The notes under the pieces: model-generated
Databases searched by the model: none
What the model saw: the letters and a program-made list of their open reading frames with translations, nothing else
Told to the model about the DNA's origin: nothing
Shown: piece by piece, positions 33,341 through 41,018 of the stretch
How the letters are laid out: every line of letters begins with the position of its first letter
Position numbering within the stretch: the first letter of the stretch is position 1
Assembly: GCA_050943495.1 (NCBI GenBank)
Contig: JBMNPH010000008.1
Span: 1 to 64,000, forward strand
Reading direction: 5' to 3'
Length of the DNA stretch: 64,000 nt
From: Merdivicinus sp050943495
Lineage (GTDB): Bacteria > Bacillota > Clostridia > Oscillospirales > Ruminococcaceae
Made by a program: the position numbers and the translations under genes

Positions 33341-35950
33341 TCAGGTATTCCCCAGCAGGGATTTCAGCTCATACAAGGCATCCAGCGCCTCCCGCGGCGA
33401 CATACTGTCAATATCCATCTTCCGCAGGGCATCCGCGGCACGGCTGTCCGCTTGATCCGTAAAGGAAATCTGTTCCCGTTCTTCTGTCACCGGCTGTTCG
33501 GCAATGCTCGGACGCTGCATATTTTTCTCCAGATCCGCCAGAACTGCCTTCGCGCGCCGGATCACCTTATCCGGCACTCCCGCCAGCTTGGCGACCTCGA
33601 TTCCATAGCTGTCATCCGCCCCGCCGCGCAGAATTTTTCGAAGGAAGATGATGTCATCCCCGCGCTTTTTCACCGCAATATTATAGTTGACTACTCCCTT
33701 ATACTGGTTTTCCAGTTCCGTAAGTTCGTGATAATGGGTCGCAAACAGCGTTTTGGACCGGATGTTCTTTTCTTTCACGATAAATTCCACCACGGCTTTG
33801 GCGATGCTCATCCCGTCAAAGGTGGAGGTTCCTCTTCCGATTTCGTCGAGAATCACCAGGCTCTGCGGCGTCGCATTTTTGAGGATATATGCCACCTCGC
33901 TCATTTCCACCATAAAAGTGGACTGGCCTGCCGTCAGGTCGTCCGACGCACCAACGCGGGTAAAGACCCGATCGATAACGGACAGCGTTGCCGCCTTCGC
34001 CGGCACAAACGATCCCATCTGCGCCATAATGCAGATCAGGGCGACCTGCCGCATATAGGTCGATTTTCCGGCCATATTGGGACCGGTAATCACTGCAACC
34101 AAATTTTCCTCCGGATCAAGCAGGGTATCATTCGGAACGAAGGGGGTCTGCGGGAACATCGCCTCTACAACCGGATGACGTCCCTCCAGAATGCGGATCT
34201 CTCCGCCCACCGAAAAGTCCGGCCGGACATAGTTATTATCCACCGCAACCTGCGCCAGAGAAGCCAGCACATCCAGCTGGGCAACGGCCGATGCGGTCTG
34301 CTCAATAACAGGCAGGCAGGCTGCTACCTTTTTGCAGATTTCCTCATAGATCTCCGCTTCCATCGCGATCATCCGGTCGCTCGCATACAGCACCTTGCTT
34401 TCCAGTTCCTTCAGTTCTTCGGTGATGTAGCGTTCTGATCCGGTCAGCGTCTGCTTGCGGATATAGTGGTCAGGCACCTGGCTGAGGAAGGATTTCGTCA
34501 CCTCGATATAATAGCCAAACACCCGGTTATAGCTCACCCGCAGGTTCTTGATGCCGGTTGCTTCCCGTTCCCGCTCTTCAATTGCGGCAAGATACCCTTT
34601 CGCATTGCTCTGCAGATCCTTGTATTCGTCCAGATCCGCCCGGTATCCGTGTTTGATGTAGCCGCCGTCCTTCCGATTGACCGGCGCATCCTCGTCAATC
34701 GCCTCGTCAATCAGTTCCCGCATTTCATTCAGCGGATCCAGCCGTGTATATAAATCTTCCAACAGGCTGGACTGCAATCCGGCTGCTGCCGCCTTTACCC
34801 GCGGCAAATTGGAGGCGGTATAGGAAAGAGAAAGCAATTCCCGTGGCGTTACAGTTCCATAAACCACCTTAGTCATCAGACGTTCCAGATCGTGGACATC
34901 GTTCAGCGCCTCGATCAGTTCCATTCGCTTCATGGTCTGATCGCAGAGTTCCGCCACCGCAGCCTGACGCCGGGTAATCTGCGGAATGGAGGCGAGCGGA
35001 CGTTCCAGATATTTCCGCATGAGACGTTTTCCCATTGCGGTTTTGGTCTTATCCAGCACCCAGAGCAACGAGCCCCGTTTTTCATGGGTGCGGAGCGTTT
35101 CGGTCAGTTCCAGATTGCGCCGTGCCGTGAAATCAATCGAAAGATACTGCTCATCGCTGTACCGCGTGAGCCCGGTCAAACGCTTTGCACCGCTTTTCTG
35201 GGTCTCCCGCAGATAGGATACCAGCGCAGCCACCGCATAAAGGGCCAGCACACTGTTTTTCAGCCGCAGTTCCTCCAGATCTTCCGCTTGAAACTGATCC
35301 AGCACCAGCCGCACAGCCTGCTTCTGCTCATATACCGAATCCTCCATTGGATCCACCACACACTGCAGGCGATTCTGCAGAAAATCCCGCGCATCCGCAC
35401 AATCATAAAAGGCCGAATTGATCAGCAGTTCCCGCGGAGAAAACTTGGATAATTCGTTGATAATTCCCCGTTCGGCATCGCTGCCTTCATACTGTGTAAA
35501 CTGCGCCTCGCCCGTCGAGACGTCCGCAAAACAGGCACCATATCCCTCCGGCGTATAATAGATACTCGCGATGTAATTGTTCTCGCCTTCCGGCAGCATG
35601 CTTCCCTCGACGATGGTACCCGGCGTCGTAATCCGAATGACTTCCCGCTTCACGACTCCCTTGGCTTCATATGGGGATTCCATCTGCTCGCAGATGGCAA
35701 CCTTATATCCCTTCTCCACCAGTTTTTTCAGGTACACATCGCAGGCGTGATACGGCACGCCGCACATGGGGGCGCGTTCCTCCATTCCGCAGTCACGCCC
35801 GGTCAGGGTCAGTTCCAGTTCGCGGGACGCTGTGAGCGCGTCCTCAAAAAACATCTCATAAAAATCGCCGATTCGATAAAACAAAATATAATCCTGATAC
35901 TGTGCTTTAATCTCCTCATACTGCTGCATCATTGGAGACAGCTTACCCAA
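33341..35950 (-). CDS. mutS: DNA mismatch repair protein MutS
   Basis: An 869-residue MutS. Domain I has the mismatch-wedge Phe-x-Glu (GDFYEMF), then connector, lever and clamp domains, and a C-terminal ABC ATPase with GPNMAGKSTYM, DEIGRGTSTFDG and TLFATHYHEL. It starts at TTG 35950 after GGGAGGG; no ATG is near. A terminator-like hairpin separates it from ylbF. Confidence 0.97.
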   Translation of the reverse strand: MGKLSPMMQQYEEIKAQYQDYILFYRIGDFYEMFFEDALTASRELELTLTGRDCGMEERAPMCGVPYHACDVYLKKLVEKGYKVAICEQMESPYEAKGVVKREVIRITTPGTIVEGSMLPEGENNYIASIYYTPEGYGACFADVSTGEAQFTQYEGSDAERGIINELSKFSPRELLINSAFYDCADARDFLQNRLQCVVDPMEDSVYEQKQAVRLVLDQFQAEDLEELRLKNSVLALYAVAALVSYLRETQKSGAKRLTGLTRYSDEQYLSIDFTARRNLELTETLRTHEKRGSLLWVLDKTKTAMGKRLMRKYLERPLASIPQITRRQAAVAELCDQTMKRMELIEALNDVHDLERLMTKVVYGTVTPRELLSLSYTASNLPRVKAAAAGLQSSLLEDLYTRLDPLNEMRELIDEAIDEDAPVNRKDGGYIKHGYRADLDEYKDLQSNAKGYLAAIEEREREATGIKNLRVSYNRVFGYYIEVTKSFLSQVPDHYIRKQTLTGSERYITEELKELESKVLYASDRMIAMEAEIYEEICKKVAACLPVIEQTASAVAQLDVLASLAQVAVDNNYVRPDFSVGGEIRILEGRHPVVEAMFPQTPFVPNDTLLDPEENLVAVITGPNMAGKSTYMRQVALICIMAQMGSFVPAKAATLSVIDRVFTRVGASDDLTAGQSTFMVEMSEVAYILKNATPQSLVILDEIGRGTSTFDGMSIAKAVVEFIVKEKNIRSKTLFATHYHELTELENQYKGVVNYNIAVKKRGDDIIFLRKILRGGADDSYGIEVAKLAGVPDKVIRRAKAVLADLEKNMQRPSIAEQPVTEEREQISFTDQADSRAADALRKMDIDSMSPREALDALYELKSLLGNT

Positions 35951-35980
35951 TTTGGTACCCTCCCTATGGCTGAAAATTTG

Positions 35981-36033
35981 AAAAAGCTGCGGCGAATCTG
36001 CCGGATTTTCTCATCCGGTCAGGCCGCTGCAGC
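35981..36033 (-). terminator. Terminator-like hairpin between ylbF and mutS
   Basis: On the minus strand GCTGC-A-GGC-type arm (36033-36023) pairs with GCCGCAGC (35993-35986) over an inner CCGGAT / ATCCGG stem, followed by TTTTTC. It lies about 30 bases before the mutS start, so it should tune how much transcript enters mutS. Confidence 0.6.
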
Positions 36034-36046
36034 CTTGTTTTGCTGA

Positions 36047-36454
36047 TTAGTGGCAGCCTCCGCAGGTTGCGCAGGAGCCGGTGCAGTTGTGCTCGGGGAT
36101 CTCGCAGGTATCGGGATCCTCACCGTTGACACACATCGAGAGGATGGCATTGACTTTCTGCATCATCTCATCGAGTTCCTGCTTGGCAATGTTGTATTCC
36201 ATCATATTGGCATTGCCCATGACCTCGGTATAAATCCGCTGCAGTTCTTCATTGAGTTCCTGCAGTTTCTTTTCGTCTTTCTCTTCCTTCTGCATTTCCT
36301 GGCTCATTTTCATCCGCTTCAGGTTGAAATCGCCGATGCCGTCCTGCAAGGACTGATCCTCGTCGTTTGCCTTGCGCGCAGCCTCAAAACGCTTATATTC
36401 TTCGGTTGCCTGAAGGGCTTTGCCCATCTCTCTTGCCATCTGAATGAGATCCAT
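36047..36454 (-). CDS. YlbF/YmcA-family protein with Cys-rich tail
   Basis: A 135-residue, mostly helical protein of the YlbF/YmcA (Com_YlbF) family. It ends in a cysteine cluster (CVNG, TCEIPEHNC, TGSCATCGGCH) that looks like an Fe-S or metal site. In B. subtilis YmcA, YlbF and YaaT form the Y-complex, which carries Fe-S clusters and helps RNase Y mature mRNAs, and ymcA lies directly after miaB (ymcB). The same neighbourhood here supports this assignment. Only one family member is in the window. Confidence 0.85.
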   Translation of the reverse strand: MDLIQMAREMGKALQATEEYKRFEAARKANDEDQSLQDGIGDFNLKRMKMSQEMQKEEKDEKKLQELNEELQRIYTEVMGNANMMEYNIAKQELDEMMQKVNAILSMCVNGEDPDTCEIPEHNCTGSCATCGGCH

Positions 36455-36518
36455 TTTTCTTTCCAGCCTTTCTTTTGGGTAAATATCTATCGGCAGCGGG
36501 GATTCCCCACCTCTGCTT

Positions 36519-37952
36519 TTATTCCACTGCCCGGATGACTCCGGTCAGGTCATGCTTATCTGCACTGGTAACCTCAACCTGCAGAAAGCGTCCGATCAGC
36601 GATTCCTCGCCCGGAAAATCAATGACCGCATTAAATTCTGTCCGGCCGGCCAATCCGATCGGGCTCTTTCCGTCGGCGAGCACCCGATATGTTTTTCCGA
36701 CCATCTTCCGGTAATGTTCCGCACCAATTTCCCTCTGTGTATCCAGAAGCAGGGAGAACCAACGGGATTTCTCCGCCTTCGGAACCGGATCTTCCATTTC
36801 GGCGGCGCGGGTACCGACCCGCTTCGAATAAATAAAGGTAAAGAGGGAGGCAAACCGCACTTCTTTTACCAGATCGAGTGTCTGCATGAAATCCTCTTCC
36901 GTCTCGCCCGGGAATCCGACAATCAGATCGGTCGTGAACATAACGCCCGGAATCCGTTCCCGCGCATAGGCGATCAATTCCTTATACCATTCTACCGTAT
37001 AATTCCGGTTCATCAGCCGCAGCACACGGTTGCTTCCGCTCTGAACCGGCAGATAGATGTGATTGCAGACTTTCGGGCATTCCGCGATGGTATCAATCAA
37101 TTCCTTGGTGCAGTCTTTGGGATGAGAACTCAGAAAACGCACCCAGAAATCTCCCGGAATTTCATTGACCGCACGCAAAAGCTGCGGAAAATGAAGGTCA
37201 TCCGACAAATCATTGCCATAGGAATTGACATTCTGTCCCAGCAGGGTGATTTCCCGGAATCCAGCATCCGCAATTTCCCGCGCCTCGCGCAGTACATCCG
37301 CAGAACGGCGGCTCCGTTCCCTGCCCCGCACCAGCGGCACGACACAATAGGTACAGAAATTGTTGCAGCCGTACATAATCGGCAGGCTTGCCTTGACACC
37401 AGGCATCCGGTGCACCGGAATTCCCTCCGCAATTACGCCCGCTGAATCTTCAATTTCGAAGGTTCGCTTGCCGCTTTGCAGAGTATTGGCTAAAATCTCC
37501 GGAAATTGCGGCAGCGCATGGGTTCCAAAAACGAAATCCACCTGCGGATAACTTTTTTTCACCTTGGCTGCGATGTGCTGCTGCTGCATCATGCATCCGC
37601 ACAAACCAATCAGGATTTCCGGCCGGCTTTTTTTCAGGTGGGACAATTCTCCCACGTTTCCAAAAACCTTTACTTCCGCATTTTCCCGCACTGCGCAGGT
37701 ATTGTACAGAATCAGATCCGCGTCGGCAGGATTCTCGGTAAATCCGAATCCCATTTCCGCCAGCATTCCCATCAGCTTTTCGCCGTCGGACGTATTCTGC
37801 TGGCAGCCATAGCTGTGCACCAACGCCAGCAGACTGCGTTCCTCTCCGAAACGTTCCTCCAGCAGCCGGGCGCAGAGCTTTTCATATTCTTTCTGTTTTG
37901 CCATCTCCTCCGCCGTCAGAACACGAACGGAAGAACTTCTGTTTTCGGCCAA
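36519..37952 (-). CDS. miaB: tRNA-2-methylthio-N6-dimethylallyladenosine synthase MiaB
   Basis: A 477-residue radical-SAM methylthiotransferase acting after MiaA on A37. Order: N-terminal MTTase domain with HSYGCQQNTSDGEK (first of three cluster cysteines), radical SAM core with CNNFCTYC, and C-terminal TRAM domain (EESLIGRFLQVEVTSA). I choose TTG 37952, with GGAGG 8 bases upstream; an upstream in-frame TTG at 37976 lies before that ribosome site. ylbF follows at 64 bases. Confidence 0.95.
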   Translation of the reverse strand: MAENRSSSVRVLTAEEMAKQKEYEKLCARLLEERFGEERSLLALVHSYGCQQNTSDGEKLMGMLAEMGFGFTENPADADLILYNTCAVRENAEVKVFGNVGELSHLKKSRPEILIGLCGCMMQQQHIAAKVKKSYPQVDFVFGTHALPQFPEILANTLQSGKRTFEIEDSAGVIAEGIPVHRMPGVKASLPIMYGCNNFCTYCVVPLVRGRERSRRSADVLREAREIADAGFREITLLGQNVNSYGNDLSDDLHFPQLLRAVNEIPGDFWVRFLSSHPKDCTKELIDTIAECPKVCNHIYLPVQSGSNRVLRLMNRNYTVEWYKELIAYARERIPGVMFTTDLIVGFPGETEEDFMQTLDLVKEVRFASLFTFIYSKRVGTRAAEMEDPVPKAEKSRWFSLLLDTQREIGAEHYRKMVGKTYRVLADGKSPIGLAGRTEFNAVIDFPGEESLIGRFLQVEVTSADKHDLTGVIRAVE

Positions 37953-37997
37953 ATTGATACCTCCGTATCTCAACAAATCCAGTGGACATTCAACATT

Positions 37998-38026
37998 ATT
38001 TTACCACGCCTCTCCCCGAAAGGCAA
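37998..38026 (-). promoter_or_regulatory. Promoter of the miaB-ylbF-mutS-mutL operon
   Basis: On the minus strand TTGCCT (38026-38021), 17-base spacer, TAAAAT (38003-37998), about 45 bases before the miaB start. Confidence 0.75.
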
Positions 38027-38042
38027 GCAATTTTTCGCATTT

Positions 38043-38624
38043 TTACTTTTCATCCAAATTCAGATACGGACTGATATTGGAATGAGAATTATTGTTTGAA
38101 ATTTTATGTGCTGGGACGCCTGCCCAAGTTGTTCCCGGTTCGGTGATCGACTTCACTACGACCGCACCGGCACCAATGGCAACATCGTCGGCAATGGTGA
38201 TGTCCCCGATGATTTTCGCGCCGCTTCCGATAAAAACATTATCTCCGATATGAGCTGCCTGCTCGATCCCGTTTGTAACTCCGATGCAGACACCTTCATG
38301 GATCCGGCAATTTTTTCCAATCCTCGCCGAGCAATTTACCGTAATAGACCCCGGATGTGCGATGGAAATTCCCGGGCCGAATACGCCCATCGGAATCGAA
38401 TACCCGCCGCATTTCAATCCCAGCTCATGTGTACGATATTTATAGTAAAAGTACAGAATCTTTTCCAGTCCGCCGCGCCCCGCATAATACTCCCATTTCC
38501 GAAGTGCCCGCGTATATTTCCAGATCTCATCCCCCAGCAAATGCGGCCGCTTGTCCTTGATTCTGCGGATTGCCAGACGATCCTGTTCCAGATAATATTG
38601 CAGCTCTTTTTTTGTCCGGATCAT
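38043..38624 (-). CDS. Serine O-acetyltransferase-like hexapeptide-repeat transferase
   Basis: A 193-residue protein: N-terminal helical segment, then left-handed beta-helix hexapeptide repeats (ISIAHPGSITVNCSARIGKNCRIHEGV and IGDNVFIGSGAKIIGDITIADDV as imperfect repeats) with the acceptor His in AHPG. The fold fits serine acetyltransferase (CysE) or related sugar acetyltransferases. No cysK or polysaccharide gene is adjacent, so cysteine synthesis is likely but not proved. ATG 38624 follows GGAGGAAGGAAG; the longer frame runs into a tRNA gene. Only 29 bases separate its start from the tRNA-Lys terminator. Confidence 0.8.
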   Translation of the reverse strand: MIRTKKELQYYLEQDRLAIRRIKDKRPHLLGDEIWKYTRALRKWEYYAGRGGLEKILYFYYKYRTHELGLKCGGYSIPMGVFGPGISIAHPGSITVNCSARIGKNCRIHEGVCIGVTNGIEQAAHIGDNVFIGSGAKIIGDITIADDVAIGAGAVVVKSITEPGTTWAGVPAHKISNNNSHSNISPYLNLDEK

Positions 38625-38652
38625 CTTCCTTCCTCCGTCCCCAGCTGATATG

Positions 38653-38692
38653 AAAAAAACAGGTTCACAAACAATCTGTTCATGAACCTGTC
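38653..38692 (-). terminator. Terminator of the tRNA-Lys pair
   Basis: On the minus strand ACAGGTTCA / TGAACCTGT forms a 9-base stem with a long loop, then TTTTTTT. It lies 6 bases past the tRNA CCA end and just before the acetyltransferase ribosome site. Confidence 0.8.
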
Positions 38693-38697
38693 CATTC

Positions 38698-38773
38698 TGG
38701 TGAGCCACCGGAGATTCGAACTCCGGACCCTTTGATTAAAAGTCAAATGCTCTGCCAACTGAGCTAGTGGCTC
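38698..38773 (-). tRNA. tRNA-Lys, anticodon TTT (copy 2)
   Basis: A 76-base gene with encoded CCA. Acceptor arms GAGCCAC / GTGGCTC, D-arm AGCTCAGTTGG, anticodon stem TTGAC / ATCAA region with loop CTTTTAA (anticodon TTT), T-loop GGTTCGAATC-type. It is identical in sequence to the other copy 143 bases upstream in its transcript. Confidence 0.96.
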
Positions 38774-38840
38774 TTATTGCCGTTGGAACCGTAGCGGCTT
38801 CCAGCGATATAAAAAACCGGTTTCCCGGCATGAAACAAAA

Positions 38841-38916
38841 TGGTGAGCCACCGGAGATTCGAACTCCGGACCCTTTGATTAAAAGTCAAATGCTCTGCCA
38901 ACTGAGCTAGTGGCTC
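38841..38916 (-). tRNA. tRNA-Lys, anticodon TTT (copy 1)
   Basis: This 76-base gene is identical to the copy at 38698-38773. It is first in the transcript from the consensus promoter at 38949-38977. The 67-base spacer between the copies holds a small GGAAGCC / GGTTCC-type hairpin but no promoter. Confidence 0.96.
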
Positions 38917-38948
38917 ATATCACCATGCGTTGTCCTCAACGCTTAACT

Positions 38949-38977
38949 ATTATAGCAAATACAATCTCATTTGTCAA
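38949..38977 (-). promoter_or_regulatory. Consensus promoter of the tRNA-Lys pair
   Basis: TTGACA (38977-38972), 17-base spacer, TATAAT (38954-38949) on the minus strand. Confidence 0.92.
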
Positions 38978-39035
38978 CTGGTAATTTTATTTTTGACCAA
39001 AAAAATAAAATTATGCAAAATTCAGAAAACTTTTC

Positions 39036-39078
39036 GGCGAAAATTCCCACTTTGTTGCCCAAAACGAGAATTTTCGCC
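39036..39078. terminator. Long inverted repeat after lysA
   Basis: Perfect 10-base arms GGCGAAAATT / AATTTTCGCC around a 23-base centre, 16 bases past the lysA stop. The T-run is weak, but position and stem length suggest a terminator or 3'-end stabiliser of the lon-ysxC-lysA transcript. Confidence 0.55.
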
Positions 39079-39093
39079 ATTCTTTTACTATTT

Positions 39094-40380
39094 TTACAGA
39101 TCGTTCCGCACCAGATCTTCCAAAGTTTCCCCTTTTACGATCAGGCGGGATTTCCCGTCCTTCACCATTACCACCGGCGGAATTCCCCTCCGGTTATAAC
39201 GAGAAGCCATCGAATAGTTGTAGGCGCCGGTCGACAATACCGCCAGCAGTTCCCCCTCCTGCATCTCCGGCAGCGGAACATTTTCACCTAACAGGTCTCC
39301 GCTCTCGCAGCATTTCCCTGCAACAGTATACCGATGTGTAGCCGGTGCATCCGCGCGGCAGGCAGGAAGCATATCATATTTGGATTGATAAAGAATATAA
39401 CGGGGATTATCTCCCATTCCTCCGTCAACCGCCAGATAGGTCCGGATTCCGGGAATCTCCTTGATGGATCCAACGGTGTACAAAGTGGTACCCGCCTCCC
39501 CTACAATCGAGCGACCCGGCTCAATCAGCACAAACGGCATGGAAATTCCGCGCTTCTGCGCCGTTTCCCGAACCGCCTCCGATACAGGTCCCATATAATC
39601 GCCAAACGGAACCGGCTCATCCTCATCGGTGTAGCGAATCCCAAAACCTCCTCCCAGATTCAGGTCTGTCATTTCATATCCGGTTTCATCCTTCACGTCT
39701 GCCAGAAATCCGGTCATAACCTTCCCAGCTTCCACAAAAGGATTTACCTGGAAAATCTGGGATCCAATGTGACAATGAATTCCCTTCAGCTGAACGGATT
39801 CCGCTGCAATTGCTTCCCGGACAGCCTGCATCGCTTCGCCGGTTTCCAGCGCAAAGCCGAATTTGGAATCAATCTGCCCAGTCATGATAAAGCTATGGGT
39901 ATGCGCGTCAATGCCGGGCTTAATCCGCAGCAAGATCGGCGCTTTTTTCCCCAGTTCCTTTGCATACCGATCAATTTCCCGCAGTTCCGGAAGATTATCG
40001 ACTACAATCCGTCCGACGCCGTATTCCAATGCCGCACGCAATTCTTCCGCAGACTTATTGTTGCCATGAAAGCATACCTTCTCCATCGGGAAGCCTACGC
40101 TTTTTGCCGTGTAAAGTTCTCCCAGCGAGACGACGTCAACTCCCAGACCCTCTTGCTGCGCAATCCGATAGATTTCCTTGCAGCAGAACGCCTTGGAAGC
40201 GTAGCATACCAGCCCACGCCCGTAATATTGTTCCATTGACACACGGAAAGCCTGCATGTTCCGCCGGATCAGCGCCTCATCCATTACATACAGCGGTGTG
40301 CCGTATTCCGCTGCCAATCTGGATGCGGCTACCCCGCCCAGCATCAACTCCCCATTTTCTACCGAAATTCTTCTCTTCAT
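39094..40380 (-). CDS. lysA: Diaminopimelate decarboxylase
   Basis: A 428-residue fold-type III PLP decarboxylase that makes L-lysine from meso-DAP. Schiff-base Lys63 in CYASKAF, HCHIGSQI, a GGGFGIRY glycine loop, EPGRSIVGEAG, and CESGD-type motif (GKCCESGDLLG) near the C-terminus. It is the last gene of the lon-ysxC-lysA unit, 30 bases after ysxC. A longer-than-minimal N-terminus is normal for LysA. Confidence 0.96.
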   Translation of the reverse strand: MKRRISVENGELMLGGVAASRLAAEYGTPLYVMDEALIRRNMQAFRVSMEQYYGRGLVCYASKAFCCKEIYRIAQQEGLGVDVVSLGELYTAKSVGFPMEKVCFHGNNKSAEELRAALEYGVGRIVVDNLPELREIDRYAKELGKKAPILLRIKPGIDAHTHSFIMTGQIDSKFGFALETGEAMQAVREAIAAESVQLKGIHCHIGSQIFQVNPFVEAGKVMTGFLADVKDETGYEMTDLNLGGGFGIRYTDEDEPVPFGDYMGPVSEAVRETAQKRGISMPFVLIEPGRSIVGEAGTTLYTVGSIKEIPGIRTYLAVDGGMGDNPRYILYQSKYDMLPACRADAPATHRYTVAGKCCESGDLLGENVPLPEMQEGELLAVLSTGAYNYSMASRYNRRGIPPVVMVKDGKSRLIVKGETLEDLVRNDL

Positions 40381-40410
40381 TCTTCCTTCAATCCTTCCAT
40401 TTTACTGCAT

Positions 40411-41010
40411 TTACGACTGTTCCGGCGCAGAAATTTCGTCCAGAATTCCGCGCAGGACATCCACACCTTCTCCGGTTTCCGCAGAAAATGGGATGATCGT
40501 CAGATCCTCCCCGCAGGGAAGTTCATCCGCAATGGAAGCCAGACGCTTTTCGCGTTCCGTTTTATTAAGCTTATCCGCCTTGGTGAGCACCACAAGAAAA
40601 GGCTTCTCCGTTTCGATGAGGTAATTTGCCATGTCGCAGTCCAGCTTGGTTGCCGGATGGCGCATATCCACCAGCAGAATCACCAGCCCCAAATCTCGGT
40701 TCGGATCATTCAGGTATCCTTCAATCAGTTCCGCCCACCGAAATTTCTCGGACTTTGCCACCTTCGCATACCCATAACCGGGCAAGTCCACCAGATGAAC
40801 GGTCTTGTCCAGGTCATAAAAATTGATTGTGGCGGTTTTGCCGGGGACGGCGCTCACACGCGCAAGCGCCTTTCTCCCCAGCAGCTTGTTAATCAGCGAA
40901 GATTTTCCCACATTGGACCGGCCGGCAAAGGCAATTTCCATCCGCTTGGAGGGCGGAATCTGCTTCAGCAGGCCGTATGATGCCAGAAATGACACATTCT
41001 GATAATTCAT
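40411..41010 (-). CDS. ysxC: Ribosome biogenesis GTPase YsxC/EngB
   Basis: A 199-residue TrmE-Era-class GTPase: G1 GRSNVGKSSLIN, G3 DLPGYG, G4 TKAD, G5 SAETGEG. It is needed for 50S maturation. It starts 8 bases after lon, the usual lon-ysxC pair of Firmicutes. Confidence 0.97.
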   Translation of the reverse strand: MNYQNVSFLASYGLLKQIPPSKRMEIAFAGRSNVGKSSLINKLLGRKALARVSAVPGKTATINFYDLDKTVHLVDLPGYGYAKVAKSEKFRWAELIEGYLNDPNRDLGLVILLVDMRHPATKLDCDMANYLIETEKPFLVVLTKADKLNKTEREKRLASIADELPCGEDLTIIPFSAETGEGVDVLRGILDEISAPEQS

Positions 41011-41018
41011 ACTGCCTC

